The position numbers and the translations under genes are program-made. A model generated the notes under the pieces. The model searched no databases. It saw only the letters and a list, made by a program, of their open reading frames with translations, and was not told where the DNA came from. A stretch of DNA of 51,167 nucleotides from Chloroflexota bacterium (GTDB taxonomy: Bacteria; Chloroflexota; Dehalococcoidia; SHYB01). The DNA lies in assembly GCA_016875535.1 (NCBI GenBank), contig VGPF01000012.1:1-51167 (forward strand). The letters are read 5' to 3'. Positions 23,867 through 32,234 of this stretch are shown here, one piece after another. Each line of letters starts with the position of its first letter. Position 1 is the stretch's first letter.

Positions 23867-24694
23867 TTAGAAGGCGAGGGTGTCCCAGGTGCTCCAGGAG
23901 GCGGGGACGGGGGAGACTTCTTCGGTGGGGTGGACGGCGTGGAGAAGCTCGGAGACGGTGACCATCTGCATGGGTGTGTGTTTGATCATTTCGGCGAGGA
24001 GCTCGCGCGGCTGGGTGCGGCGCATGCCGTAGATATCGGCCTCGATGCCGGTGAAGAGGTAGGCGTTGTGCTCGCCGCGGGCGCGGATGGCTTCGTGCAT
24101 GGCTTTCGTATCGGCGAAGTTGCCGTAGAGGATGCCGGTGCTGATGGAGCGATCGCGGAAGATGACCTGGAGGCCGAGGCTGCTGTTCATCTTATAGGTG
24201 CGGTCGGCCTTGGCAGTGCCGGGTCTGCCGCTGTGCCCCATCTCGTCCATGACGACCCACCTATAGCCGTGGCTTTTGATGATGGGCGCGAGGGCAGGGG
24301 TGTAGGACATCTCTGGGGGGAAGAAGCCGACGGGCTTGTAGAGCTCGCCGAAGTACTTGCGGCAGGCGGCGGTGTTCTGCTCGATGAGGGCGGCGGCTTC
24401 GTCGGGCGGGAGGGTGTTGAGGGGCTTGCCGCCGAAGGCGCTGGCGGTGAGCTCGATCTGGCCCCGTTTCACGAGAGCGGCGAGGCGGCGCATGACTTCG
24501 GCGTGGCCGACGGCATCGAGGCGCTCGGCGAGCCGGCCATCGAAGTTGACGGTGAGGTGGGCCTTGGGGGTGGCTTCGAAGAGATCGAAGAGGGGGAGGT
24601 AGCAGACGGTAGCGGCCTTGCGGATGATGTCGTCGCTTTTGAACTCGGGCTGGAAGCAGTTGATGAGATGGCACCAGTACAAGGGGCGTGGCAC
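23867..24694 (-). CDS. GH57-like glycoside hydrolase or polysaccharide deacetylase-fold protein
   Basis: A protein of about 275 residues with the N-terminal (beta/alpha)7-barrel pattern of GH57: LYWCHLINCFQPEFK at the start, YLPLFDLFEATPKAHLTVNF, then IELTASAFGGKPLNTLPPDE and VGFFPPEMSYTPALAPIIK, whose Glu matches the GH57 nucleophile region, followed by GYRWVVMDEMGHSG. GH57 enzymes act on alpha-glucans; related proteins are uncharacterised. It is shorter than most GH57 catalytic domains (300-400). The start is uncertain: GTG 24694 overlaps an AGGAG, and TTG 24682 lies 11 nt after it. The frame is open far upstream, across the divergent crotonase gene, which is an artefact. Confidence 0.75.
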   Translation of the reverse strand: MPRPLYWCHLINCFQPEFKSDDIIRKAATVCYLPLFDLFEATPKAHLTVNFDGRLAERLDAVGHAEVMRRLAALVKRGQIELTASAFGGKPLNTLPPDEAAALIEQNTAACRKYFGELYKPVGFFPPEMSYTPALAPIIKSHGYRWVVMDEMGHSGRPGTAKADRTYKMNSSLGLQVIFRDRSISTGILYGNFADTKAMHEAIRARGEHNAYLFTGIEADIYGMRRTQPRELLAEMIKHTPMQMVTVSELLHAVHPTEEVSPVPASWSTWDTLAF

Positions 24695-24822
24695 TCCTAA
24701 GGCTCGATGCAATTGTGGCGGAAGGCATTCTACAGACAGCGGGGGCGCCGGACAAGGCGAACGGGATACGGGCGATGTACCCCACGATTTGAGCAGCCGC
24801 CAGGGCCTACGCTGCAGGGCGA

Positions 24823-24850
24823 TTGACCCTAGTTCTTTCCCAGGTATAAT
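24823..24850 (+). promoter_or_regulatory. sigma70-like promoter for the crotonase/CoA-transferase operon
   Basis: TTGACC (24823-24828), 16 bp, TATAAT (24845-24850), with a perfect -10. The crotonase ATG follows 70 bp downstream. Confidence 0.75.
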
Positions 24851-24920
24851 AGCCAGCGCCGACGGCCCATTTCCTGATAGCAGGCTGGGCTTTGCCCACA
24901 GCGCGCCAGAGGAGGCGGCG

Positions 24921-25724
24921 ATGCAGAACTTCAAGACGATCTTGTACGACAAATCGGAAGGCATCGCCACCATCACGCTGAACCGCCCGGAGGTGCTGAA
25001 CGCGCTGAACTGGGTGATGAACGAGGAGCTGCAGGCGGCGTGGGCGGACATCAAGAAGGACCCGAAGACAATCGTGGCCATCGTGACGGGGGCGGGGGAT
25101 CGGGCTTTCTGCACGGGGATTGATGTGAAGGGGATGGCGAACGATTCGCCGCCGATCCGGAAGCCGGACGAGAAGCACCGGGACCTGTATTTCACGGCTA
25201 TCCACACGCAATGCTGGAAGCCGGTGATCACGGCGATCAACGGGATGACGGTGGGCGGCGGGCTGCACTTTGTGGCGGACAGCGACATCGTGATCGCGGC
25301 GGACCACGCGACCTTTTTCGATACGCACGTGAAGGTGGGACTCGTCTCCGGGCATGAGCCGATCGGCCTGGTGCGGCGGATGCCGTTCGAGGCGGTGATG
25401 CGGATGTCGCTCATGGGGGGACAGGAGCGGATGAGCGCGCAACGGGCCTTTGAGCTGGGGATGATCAGCGAAGTAGTGCCGAAGGACCGGCTGATGGCGC
25501 GGGCGCGGGAGATCGCGAAGATGCTGCTGACGAACTCGCCGCAATCCATGATTGACTCGAAGAAGGCGATCTGGGGGAGCCTGAACTACGGGCGCGAAGA
25601 GGGGATGGAGTATGGGTGGAAGGTGATCGGCGAGCACAACGTGCATGCGGACGTGCGCGAAGGGTCGCTGGCCTTTGTGGAGCGCCGGAAGCCGGTATGG
25701 CAGGCGCCGAAGGCAGAACATTGA
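24921..25724 (+). CDS. enoyl-CoA hydratase/isomerase (crotonase) family protein
   Basis: A 267-residue crotonase-fold protein. ITLNRPEVLNALNWVMNEEL, AFCTGIDVKGMAND and ITAINGMTVGGGLHFVADSD (oxyanion-hole glycines) are standard. The two catalytic glutamates of classical hydratases are not there: the first position reads His in GGGLHF and the second falls in FFDTHVKVG. This form is common in a crotonase subgroup, so hydration by the Glu/Glu mechanism should not be assumed. AGGAGG is 5 nt before ATG 24921 and a strong promoter lies upstream. A CoA-transferase gene follows within about 22 bp, so they are likely one operon. Confidence 0.92.
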   Translation: MQNFKTILYDKSEGIATITLNRPEVLNALNWVMNEELQAAWADIKKDPKTIVAIVTGAGDRAFCTGIDVKGMANDSPPIRKPDEKHRDLYFTAIHTQCWKPVITAINGMTVGGGLHFVADSDIVIAADHATFFDTHVKVGLVSGHEPIGLVRRMPFEAVMRMSLMGGQERMSAQRAFELGMISEVVPKDRLMARAREIAKMLLTNSPQSMIDSKKAIWGSLNYGREEGMEYGWKVIGEHNVHADVREGSLAFVERRKPVWQAPKAEH

Positions 25725-25746
25725 TCAGGGCGTGATCAGCACACCG

Positions 25747-26961
25747 ATGGAACATTCAGCCCTGGCCGGAATACGGGTCCTTGACCTGACGCACCACATC
25801 GCGGGGCCGTGCGCGACGAAGCTGCTGGCGGACTACGGCGCGGATGTGGTGAAGGTGGAGCGGCCGGAGGGGGACCCGGCGCGAGGCATCGGCCCCTTTT
25901 CTCAGGACCTGCCGGGGCCGGAGCGCAGCGGGTCGTTCCTGGACCTGAACACGAACAAGCGCAGCATCACGCTGAACTTGAAGTCGTCGCTTGGGGTGGA
26001 GATCGCGAAGGAGCTGGCGCGTGAGGCGGAGATCGTGGTGGAGAGCTTCAAGCCGGGGACGATGGAGCGGCTTGGCCTTGGGTACGACGTGCTGCGGGAG
26101 AGCAATCCGCTCGTTACCCTGACGTCCATCTCCAACTACGGGCAGACGGGGCCGTACCGCGACTTTCTAGGCACCGACATGGTGCTGTACGCGGCCGGAG
26201 GGCCGATGTGGGGGAATGCGCCGCTGGGGCGCTATCCGCTGCGGCTGCCGGCGAGCACGACGCAGTTCCATGCGGGCTATATGGCGGCGGTGGCGACGAT
26301 GATCGGCTATTACGGAGCGCGGTATAACGGGATCGGCCAACACATTGATTCTTCGATCTTCGAATCGGAGGCGGGAAGCGTGGACCGGCGGCTGACGGGA
26401 CTGCTGCGCTACCAGTATCAGGGGATCGTCATCGAACGGACGGTGCCTCGAGGGCAAGGGTTCCCGTGCGGGGTCTTCGCATGCAAGGACGGCTATGTAA
26501 ACATCTGGGGCGGGATGCAGTTCTACCCGAACAGCGTGCGGATGATGGGGATGCCGGATCTGGCGAACGACGCACGCTTCAACACGCGGGAGCAGCAGGC
26601 GAACGAAGACCGGAGGTCTGAGTTCGAGGCGGAGTTCTTCTACCCGTGGGTGCTGGAGAAGACGAAGCAAGAGGTGCTGGACCTGGCGCGGAAGAACGGG
26701 GTGCTGTGCGGCGCGCTGTTCACGGTGCAGGACTTGATCGAAAGTCCGCATTCGAAGGCGCGGAACTTTTTCGTGGACGTGACGCACGCGGAGACGGGGA
26801 CGGCGCAGTATCCGGGTCCGCTGTTCAAGATGGCGCGAACGCCATCGGAGGGATGGAGGGCGGCTCCGCTCTTAGGCGAGCATAACGAGGATGTGTATTG
26901 CCGCCAATTGGGCTTCAGCAAGCAGGACCTGGTGCATATGCGGCAGGCGGGGGTGATTTAG
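25747..26961 (+). CDS. family III CoA-transferase (CaiB/BaiF), catalytic Asp replaced by Gln
   Basis: A 404-residue family III CoA-transferase. Family features: LAGIRVLDLTHHIAGPCATK, LLADYGADVVKVERPEGDPA, NTNKRSITLNLKSSLGVEI and VVESFKPGTMERLGLGYDVL, then GIGQHIDSSI (the GxGQ...S block). Active members carry an Asp exactly 20 residues before the residue that starts the (R)TGxGQ motif; here that residue is Gln (TTQFHAG). It probably cannot form the aspartyl-CoA intermediate alone. The next gene encodes an Asp-containing homologue, suggesting a heteromer. ATG 25747 was chosen; GTG 25732 is the alternative, and neither has a strong ribosome site. Confidence 0.92.
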   Translation: MEHSALAGIRVLDLTHHIAGPCATKLLADYGADVVKVERPEGDPARGIGPFSQDLPGPERSGSFLDLNTNKRSITLNLKSSLGVEIAKELAREAEIVVESFKPGTMERLGLGYDVLRESNPLVTLTSISNYGQTGPYRDFLGTDMVLYAAGGPMWGNAPLGRYPLRLPASTTQFHAGYMAAVATMIGYYGARYNGIGQHIDSSIFESEAGSVDRRLTGLLRYQYQGIVIERTVPRGQGFPCGVFACKDGYVNIWGGMQFYPNSVRMMGMPDLANDARFNTREQQANEDRRSEFEAEFFYPWVLEKTKQEVLDLARKNGVLCGALFTVQDLIESPHSKARNFFVDVTHAETGTAQYPGPLFKMARTPSEGWRAAPLLGEHNEDVYCRQLGFSKQDLVHMRQAGVI

Positions 26962-26976
26962 TGGCAAGAGAAGAAC

Positions 26977-27015
26977 ACCCTCTCCTCATTCCCCTCCCAT
27001 CGAGGGAGAGAGGGT
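26977..27015. repeat. intergenic hairpin between the two CoA-transferase genes
   Basis: ACCCTCTC (26977-26984) pairs with GAGAGGGT (27008-27015), enclosing CCCTC-CCATC-GAGGG. It has no T tract. The inner stem with the ATCGAGGGAGAG block resembles the element near 12590. Confidence 0.5.
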
Positions 27016-27028
27016 TGGAGGCTTTGGT

Positions 27029-28327
27029 TTGAGGCTCCCGCTGGAAGGCATCCGCGTTTTGGCGAACACGTATACGTGGGCCGGGCCCTACGCCGGGATG
27101 ATCCTGGCCGATATGGGGGCCGAGGTCATCCTCATCGAGTCCACGCAGCGATGGCAGTGGAATACGCGCGGCTTTATGGCGCGGCCTTCCAAGGCGCTGG
27201 TGGCGACGCTGGGATCCATCGGCGGGGCGTATGTGGACAAAGACCCCGGGGAGCGGCCGTGGAACCGCCATGCGATGTTCAATTCGGCGGCGCGGAACAA
27301 GTACAGCTTCACGGTGGACCTGCTGAAGCCGGAGGGCGTGGAGATCGTGCGCCGGCTGGCCTCCATATCCGACGTGTTGATCGAGAACAGCACGCCGGGA
27401 GTGATGGACAAGCTGGGGGTGGGCTATGAAGCGCTGCGGCAGGTGAAGCCGGACCTTGTCTTTGTCTCATCGAGCGGGATGGGGGCGCGGGGGCCGTTCG
27501 CGGGGCACCGAGGGTTCGGGACGCAGATGGAGGACCTTTCCGGGTTCACGTGGCTGCGTGCCTACCCGGACGGGGAACCGACGGATACGCCGATGACGAA
27601 CCATTCGGACGCCTCAGCAGGGGCGGGGATCGTGCTGGCGGTGATGCACGCGCTGGCGCACCGGAACCGGACGGGCGAGGGGCAGTGGGTGGACTGCTCG
27701 CAGTCAGAGAAGCTCATCAACCAGGTGGGCGAGGTGGTGATGGACTATACGATGAACGGGCGGGTGGAGGGGACGCTGGGGAACCGCCACCGCTCGATGG
27801 CGCCGCACGGGGCGTACCCCTGCGCGGGGCAGGACAAGTGGATCGCGATCGCGGTCTCCAGCGACAGACAGTGGGAGGCGCTGAAGGGGCTGATGGGGAG
27901 CCCGACGTGGGCGGAGGACCGGAGATTCCGGACGAGCCTGGGGCGGTGGAAGAACCAGGACGACCTGGACAAGGGGATCAGCGAGTGGACGCGGAGGCAA
28001 TCGCACCAGGAGCTGTTCCTGCGCTGCCAGGCGGCCGGCGTGCCCGCGGGGGCGCTGTGCGACGAGGCGGAGATCAGCAAGGACCCGCAGCTGTGGGCGC
28101 GGGACTTTTTTGTGCCGATCACGAGCCCGGAGGCGGGGACGCACCTGCATGTAGGGCCGCTGTGGCAATCGTCAAGCGTGCAATTCGCAGTCAGGAAACC
28201 TGATGTACGGCTAGGCGAGGACAATGCGTTTGTGTATAAAGAGGTGCTGGGCGTGGCAGAGGAGACGTACGGGCGCCTAGAGCGCGAAGGGCACATCGGG
28301 ATGGACTATGTGCCGCATGTGACGTAG
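27029..28327 (+). CDS. family III CoA-transferase with catalytic Asp
   Basis: A 432-residue family III CoA-transferase, transferring CoA between carboxylic acids through an enzyme-bound acyl anhydride and aspartyl-CoA. It shows LEGIRVLANTYTWAGPYAGM, ILADMGAEVILIES, FTVDLLKPEGVEIVRRL, and MTNHSDASAGAGI with the catalytic Asp exactly 20 residues before RTGEGQ. The N-terminal part carries an extra segment (residues 35-75, GSIGGAYVDKDPGERPWNR) not in its neighbour. The start is TTG 27029, 67 bp after the previous stop; no strong ribosome site. Together with the Gln-type protein upstream it may form an alpha-beta enzyme. Confidence 0.92.
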   Translation: MRLPLEGIRVLANTYTWAGPYAGMILADMGAEVILIESTQRWQWNTRGFMARPSKALVATLGSIGGAYVDKDPGERPWNRHAMFNSAARNKYSFTVDLLKPEGVEIVRRLASISDVLIENSTPGVMDKLGVGYEALRQVKPDLVFVSSSGMGARGPFAGHRGFGTQMEDLSGFTWLRAYPDGEPTDTPMTNHSDASAGAGIVLAVMHALAHRNRTGEGQWVDCSQSEKLINQVGEVVMDYTMNGRVEGTLGNRHRSMAPHGAYPCAGQDKWIAIAVSSDRQWEALKGLMGSPTWAEDRRFRTSLGRWKNQDDLDKGISEWTRRQSHQELFLRCQAAGVPAGALCDEAEISKDPQLWARDFFVPITSPEAGTHLHVGPLWQSSSVQFAVRKPDVRLGEDNAFVYKEVLGVAEETYGRLEREGHIGMDYVPHVT

Positions 28328-28350
28328 CAATATCTTTCAGGAGGACGCAG

Positions 28351-29535
28351 TTGAGCAGCAATCCGTACTACAAAAAAGGCGCGATCGTGGGCGCGTATGA
28401 GCATCCTTCGCGGTCCATGCCGGGGAAGACGGCGATGCAGCTGCAGGCGGAGTGCCTGGTGGCGGCGCTGGACGACGCGGGGCTGACGCTGCAGGACCTG
28501 GACGGGCTGTGCGCCACGCGCATCCCCGGCTTGCAGCCGATCTCGTTTGCTGAATACCTGGGCATCTACCCGCAGTACCTGGAGTCCACGCAGGTGGGAG
28601 GCTCTTCCTACGTGCTGTATGTGCTGCACGCGATGGAGGCGATAGCGGCGGGGCGGGCGAAGTGCATCGGCATCGCGTACGGGAGCCTGCCGACCTCCGA
28701 GGGGCGCAAGATCGGGACGCGCGGGATGGGCGGCGGAGGAGGCGGCGCAGAGGTGCCGCGGGAGGACCAGTTCGAATCGCCTTACGGGCTGACGCTGATC
28801 GGGGCGTATGCCCTGAGCACGCGGCGGCATATGTATCAGTACGGGACGACGGCGGAGCAGCTGGCGGAAGTGGCGGTGACGATGCGGAAGCATGCAGGGA
28901 ACAACCCGAGCGCGAAGTACCGGGACCCGATCACGGTGGACGACGTGCTGAAGTCGCGCTATATCTGCGACCCGCTGCACCTGCTGGACTGCTGCATCAT
29001 CAGCGACGGCGGGGGAGCGGTGATCGTGGCGCACCCGGACGTGGTGAAGAAGTGCAAGACGAAGCCGGTCTATGTGATGGGGGGAGCGGAGACGAGCATG
29101 CACACGTCCAGCGGGCACCGGGACTACACGGTTTCGGCGGCGGCGCAATCGGGGCCGCTGGCGTTCAAGATGGCGGGCCTTTCGCCGAAGGACGTGGACT
29201 TTCTGATGATTTACGACGCCTTCACGATCAACGTCCTCATCACGCTGGAGGACCTGGGTTTCTGCAAGAAGGGCGAAGGCGGGCCCTTTGTGCAAGGCGG
29301 GCGCATCAGCGTGGGGGGGCAGCTGCCGATCAACCCGGACGGCGGCGGGCTCTCTTCATGCCACCCCGGCATGCGCGGGATGTTCCTGCTGGTGGAGGCG
29401 GTGAAGCAGCTGCGGGGAGACTTCAAGGGGACGCCGCGCCAGGTGAAGGACCCGGAGGTGGGGCTGGTGAACGGCATCGGCGGGTATATGGGGACGCGGC
29501 ACAATACGACGACGCTGCTGCTTTCGAACAAGTAG
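28351..29535 (+). CDS. thiolase-fold protein without the nucleophilic Cys (Ltp2/SCP-x-like)
   Basis: A 394-residue thiolase-superfamily protein of the lipid-transfer/SCP-x type. It starts KGAIVGAYEHPSRSM, has LQAECLVAALDDAGLTLQDLDG, LLDCCIISDGGGAVIVA, DFLMIYDAFTINVLITLEDL and the C-terminal SSCHPGMRGMFLLVEAV. Where thiolases have the acyl-accepting Cys the protein reads TQVGGSSYVLYVLHAMEAI, with no Cys. The same is true of Ltp2-type aldolases, which cleave steroid side chains as complexes with a DUF35 protein, and a DUF35 gene follows here. A retro-aldol role is therefore plausible. TTG 28351 is set by AGGAGG at 28340. Confidence 0.88.
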   Translation: MSSNPYYKKGAIVGAYEHPSRSMPGKTAMQLQAECLVAALDDAGLTLQDLDGLCATRIPGLQPISFAEYLGIYPQYLESTQVGGSSYVLYVLHAMEAIAAGRAKCIGIAYGSLPTSEGRKIGTRGMGGGGGGAEVPREDQFESPYGLTLIGAYALSTRRHMYQYGTTAEQLAEVAVTMRKHAGNNPSAKYRDPITVDDVLKSRYICDPLHLLDCCIISDGGGAVIVAHPDVVKKCKTKPVYVMGGAETSMHTSSGHRDYTVSAAAQSGPLAFKMAGLSPKDVDFLMIYDAFTINVLITLEDLGFCKKGEGGPFVQGGRISVGGQLPINPDGGGLSSCHPGMRGMFLLVEAVKQLRGDFKGTPRQVKDPEVGLVNGIGGYMGTRHNTTTLLLSNK

Positions 29536-29652
29536 GGGTAGGGAGTTTATCCACAGATTGCACAGGCGGGGAAGATTTAATACCACTGAGGACACGGATT
29601 ATCAGCTTGGCAAGAGAGGGCGGCGGGAAGGCCGCCCGGAGGAAGTGACGCG

Positions 29653-30078
29653 ATGACGACGCAACCGCCGGTGAAGAAGTATGCAAAGACGCTGCCGGTC
29701 ATAGACGACGAGAGCGAGCCGTTCTGGAAGGGGTGCAAGGAGCATAAGCTGCTCATCCAGAAGAACATGTCCACCGGGAAGCTGTTCTTCTACCCCCGGG
29801 CCATGGCGCCGGGGGACCCGAAGGCGAAGGTGGAGTGGGTGCAGGTGAGCGGGAAGGGGAAGGTGCACACGTTCACGGTGATCCGGCAGAACATCGCGCC
29901 GGGGTTCCGGGACGAGCTGCCGTACATCGTGGCGATCATCGAGCTGGATGAAGGGGTGCAGATGATGAGCAATATCGTGGGATGCAAGCCGGAAGAGGTG
30001 AGCATCGGGATGGCGGTGAAGGTGCAGTTTGAGGATGTGAACGAAGAGATCTCACTTCCGAAGTTCGTGAAGGCATAG
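29653..30078 (+). CDS. DUF35/OB-fold acyl-CoA-associated protein, zinc ribbon degenerate
   Basis: A 141-residue DUF35-family protein (rubredoxin-like zinc ribbon plus OB fold), a class that partners thiolases, hydratases or aldolases on CoA thioesters. The N-terminal helix (SEPFWKGCKEHKLLIQKNMS) and the OB-fold (GKGKVHTFTVIRQNIAPGF, PYIVAIIELDEGVQMMSNIV) are clear. The zinc ribbon's four cysteines are absent: the place of CxxC...CxxC reads NMSTGKLFFYPRAMAPGDPK. GGAGG lies about 10 nt before ATG 29653. It follows the thiolase-like gene by 117 bp and precedes an SDR. Confidence 0.85.
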   Translation: MTTQPPVKKYAKTLPVIDDESEPFWKGCKEHKLLIQKNMSTGKLFFYPRAMAPGDPKAKVEWVQVSGKGKVHTFTVIRQNIAPGFRDELPYIVAIIELDEGVQMMSNIVGCKPEEVSIGMAVKVQFEDVNEEISLPKFVKA

Positions 30079-30132
30079 TATCATCGCACCGCCCCAGGGT
30101 GGGCGCTGCAGAAAGCACGTTTAGGAGGCAAC

Positions 30133-31023
30133 ATGGGCATCCTTGAAGGCAAGTGCGCCGTGATCACCGGCTCGGGCCGGGGTTTGGGCAAGGCGTACGC
30201 GGAGCTGTTCGCGAAGGAAGGCGCGAAGGTGGTGGTGAACGACGTTGACCGGGACGTGGCGGAGGAGACGGCGGCAGGGATCAAGAAGGCGGGGGGAACC
30301 GTCGTGGTCAGCGCGGAGAGCGTGTACCCGTACGAATCGGCGGGGAAGATCATCCAGAAGTGCGTTGACTCGTTCGGGCGCATTGACATCCTGGTGAATA
30401 ACGCGGGCATCGTGCGCGATAAAACGGTGTGGAATATGACGGTGGAGGAGTTCGACGCTGTGATCAACGTCCACCTGAAGGGGACGTTCTATTGCGGGCA
30501 GCATGCGATCCGCCTGATGCGCGCGCAGCGGAGCGGTGTCATCATGAACATCGTGTCCGGGGCGCACCACGGGAACTTCGGCCAATCGAACTATTCGGCG
30601 GCGAAGGGCGGCATCGCTTCGATGACCTATACATGGGCGGTTGAGCTGGCGCGGTCCAACATCCGCGTCAACTGCGTGGCGCCCAGCGGCGATACGCGGA
30701 TGACGCAGAGCATCCCTGATGCACAAAAGAACCCGAACAGGCGCGCGCTGCCTCCGGAGTGGACGGCGCCGCTGATCGCCTATCTGTGCAGCGACGAGGC
30801 GTTCTGGGTGCACGGCCAGGCGTTCAATTCAACGGGGGAGCTGTACCGGATCATGCGCCAGCCGACGTACCACACGGGCATCTTCAAGCCGGGCGGATGG
30901 GACATCCCTTCGCTGAAGGAAGTGTTCAAGCGAGTCTACTTCGGCCAGCTGGAGAACTATGGGTTGGGCAAGCCGCCATATGCCTATTACAACGGCCTGC
31001 CGAAGCCTGAGGAGAAGCAGTAG
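30133..31023 (+). CDS. SDR, 3-hydroxyacyl-CoA dehydrogenase-like
   Basis: A 296-residue classical SDR with TGSGRGLG at residues 12-19, VVVNDVDRD (an Asp preferring NAD), NNAGIVRDKTVWNMTVEEFD and the catalytic IVSGAHH Ser and YSAAKGG Tyr-Lys. The NNAGIxRDKxxxxMxxxEFD stretch is that of the multifunctional enzyme type 2 (peroxisomal beta-oxidation) dehydrogenase branch, in keeping with a 3-hydroxyacyl-CoA role beside the crotonase and thiolase-like genes. A 40-residue C-terminal tail after the core is extra. AGGAGG lies 5 nt before ATG 30133. Confidence 0.9.
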   Translation: MGILEGKCAVITGSGRGLGKAYAELFAKEGAKVVVNDVDRDVAEETAAGIKKAGGTVVVSAESVYPYESAGKIIQKCVDSFGRIDILVNNAGIVRDKTVWNMTVEEFDAVINVHLKGTFYCGQHAIRLMRAQRSGVIMNIVSGAHHGNFGQSNYSAAKGGIASMTYTWAVELARSNIRVNCVAPSGDTRMTQSIPDAQKNPNRRALPPEWTAPLIAYLCSDEAFWVHGQAFNSTGELYRIMRQPTYHTGIFKPGGWDIPSLKEVFKRVYFGQLENYGLGKPPYAYYNGLPKPEEKQ

Positions 31024-31078
31024 TCGCTCGGCGCGACGGCCAGCAGTCTCGCGGCACGAGGCGCGATTTGTGCGAGTG

Positions 31079-31111
31079 AAGGGGCGCTCCCAAAAAGGGG
31101 CGCCCCTTTTT
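31079..31111 (+). terminator. Rho-independent terminator after the catabolic operon
   Basis: AAGGGGCGC (31079-31087) pairs with GCGCCCCTT (31100-31108), followed by a T run. The inner AAAAAGGGGCGCCCCTTTTT is itself a perfect palindrome. It ends the run that starts near 24850. Confidence 0.9.
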
Positions 31112-31124
31112 GGTTGAGGATGGG

Positions 31125-31262
31125 GAACCTATCCCTTGGTCCCTTCCCTGCGAGTGGTTCCGGCAGACCGGGCCGAAGGTCCGGCCTGCGGACAGAATCT
31201 TCGAAAGGGATAGGGGCTGCTTGAGCAACCCAGTCTGTGTTGGGTTGCGGAGGCAACCCGGA
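31125..31262. repeat. hairpin-rich intergenic repeat (array G)
   Basis: CCTATCCCTT (about 31127) pairs with AAGGGATAGG (about 31206) around a smaller GGCC-GAAGGT-CCGGCC-type hairpin shared with array E. Downstream is GGGTTGC-GGAG-GCAACCC (31242-31259), the same stem as in array B with a one-base-longer loop. It lies between the terminator and the LLM gene. Confidence 0.75.
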
Positions 31263-31285
31263 CAGGGGCAGATGGAGGGGAACCG

Positions 31286-32221
31286 ATGAAGGTGCGGATA
31301 GGCGTGGGACTAATGGGATGGCCGTTCCCGAGGCGCGAGGCGGCGCCGCTGTGGGAGTGGGTGGACTTTTGCGAGGGATCGGCGGTTGATTCAATATGGC
31401 TGGCGGACAGGGTGGTGGCGCCTACGATCAGCTTAGAGTCCATGACGTTCATGGGGGCGCTGGCGGCACGCACGAGGCGGATGAAGTTCGGGAATAGCGT
31501 GCTCGCGCTGCCGCTGCGGAACCCCGTGGTGCTGGCGAAGGAGATCGCGACGGTGGATTTCATCTCGGGCGGGCGGATGCTGCCCGCCGTGGGGATCGGG
31601 ACGGACAACGCGGCGGAGTTCGAGGCGACGGGAACGGATATCAAGGAGCGGGCGGGCCGAACGGATGAGGCGATGGCGCTGATGCGTCGGCTGTGGACGG
31701 AGAACGAGGTGACGTTCCAGGGGAAGTATTACAAGACGACGAAGGTGACGGTGGAGCCTAAGCCGGTGCAGAAGCCTGCGCCGCCGATCTGGATCGGCGG
31801 GAGGACGGAGGCGGCCTTCCGCCGGGCGGGGCGGTTGGGGGATGGGTGGATGGCCTCGCTGGTGACGCCGGAGGAGGCGGGACGAGGGATCGAGGCGATA
31901 CGGCGGCATGCGAGGGAGGCGGGTCGCACGGTGCCGGAGGACCACTACGGGGCCATCGTGAGCTATCTTTTCGCAAAGAGCCGGGAGGAGGCGGAGCGGA
32001 CGGCGGCGCAGTACGGGATAGGGGCGCGATCACGGCCGGAAGTGCCAATAGGCAAGCTGAATGCGCTGGGAACGGCGGAGGATATAGCGGCGCTCATCGG
32101 GGAATATGTGAAGCGCGGGGTGACGAAGTTCGTGATGCGGGCGGCATGTCCGCCGGAGCAGACGATGGAGCAGACGCGGCGGCTGGCGGAGGAGGTTGTG
32201 CCGGGGTGGCACAAGGGGTAG
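31286..32221 (+). CDS. LLM-class (F420/FMN-dependent) oxidoreductase
   Basis: A 311-residue TIM-barrel protein of the luciferase-like monooxygenase class, probably F420-dependent. It has VDFCEGSAVDSIWLADRV, the strand KFGNSVLALPLRNPVVLAKE, TVDFISGGRMLPAVGIGTDN, and PPIWIGGRTEAAFRRAGRLGDGW, all standard for the F420 branch. Members reduce or oxidise varied substrates. GGAGGGG precedes ATG 31286. It is separated from the catabolic operon by a terminator, and its 3' side abuts hairpin array C. The DUF385 protein at 36.5 kb is another sign of F420 use. Confidence 0.92.
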   Translation: MKVRIGVGLMGWPFPRREAAPLWEWVDFCEGSAVDSIWLADRVVAPTISLESMTFMGALAARTRRMKFGNSVLALPLRNPVVLAKEIATVDFISGGRMLPAVGIGTDNAAEFEATGTDIKERAGRTDEAMALMRRLWTENEVTFQGKYYKTTKVTVEPKPVQKPAPPIWIGGRTEAAFRRAGRLGDGWMASLVTPEEAGRGIEAIRRHAREAGRTVPEDHYGAIVSYLFAKSREEAERTAAQYGIGARSRPEVPIGKLNALGTAEDIAALIGEYVKRGVTKFVMRAACPPEQTMEQTRRLAEEVVPGWHKG

Positions 32222-32234
32222 CGCAGGAATCCGG

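Noticed and set aside
24695-25549. A long N-terminal extension of the GH57-like protein across the crotonase gene
   Set aside because: The open frame there is the antisense of a clearly coding, well-conserved gene. Similarity to GH57 begins only at about 24690.
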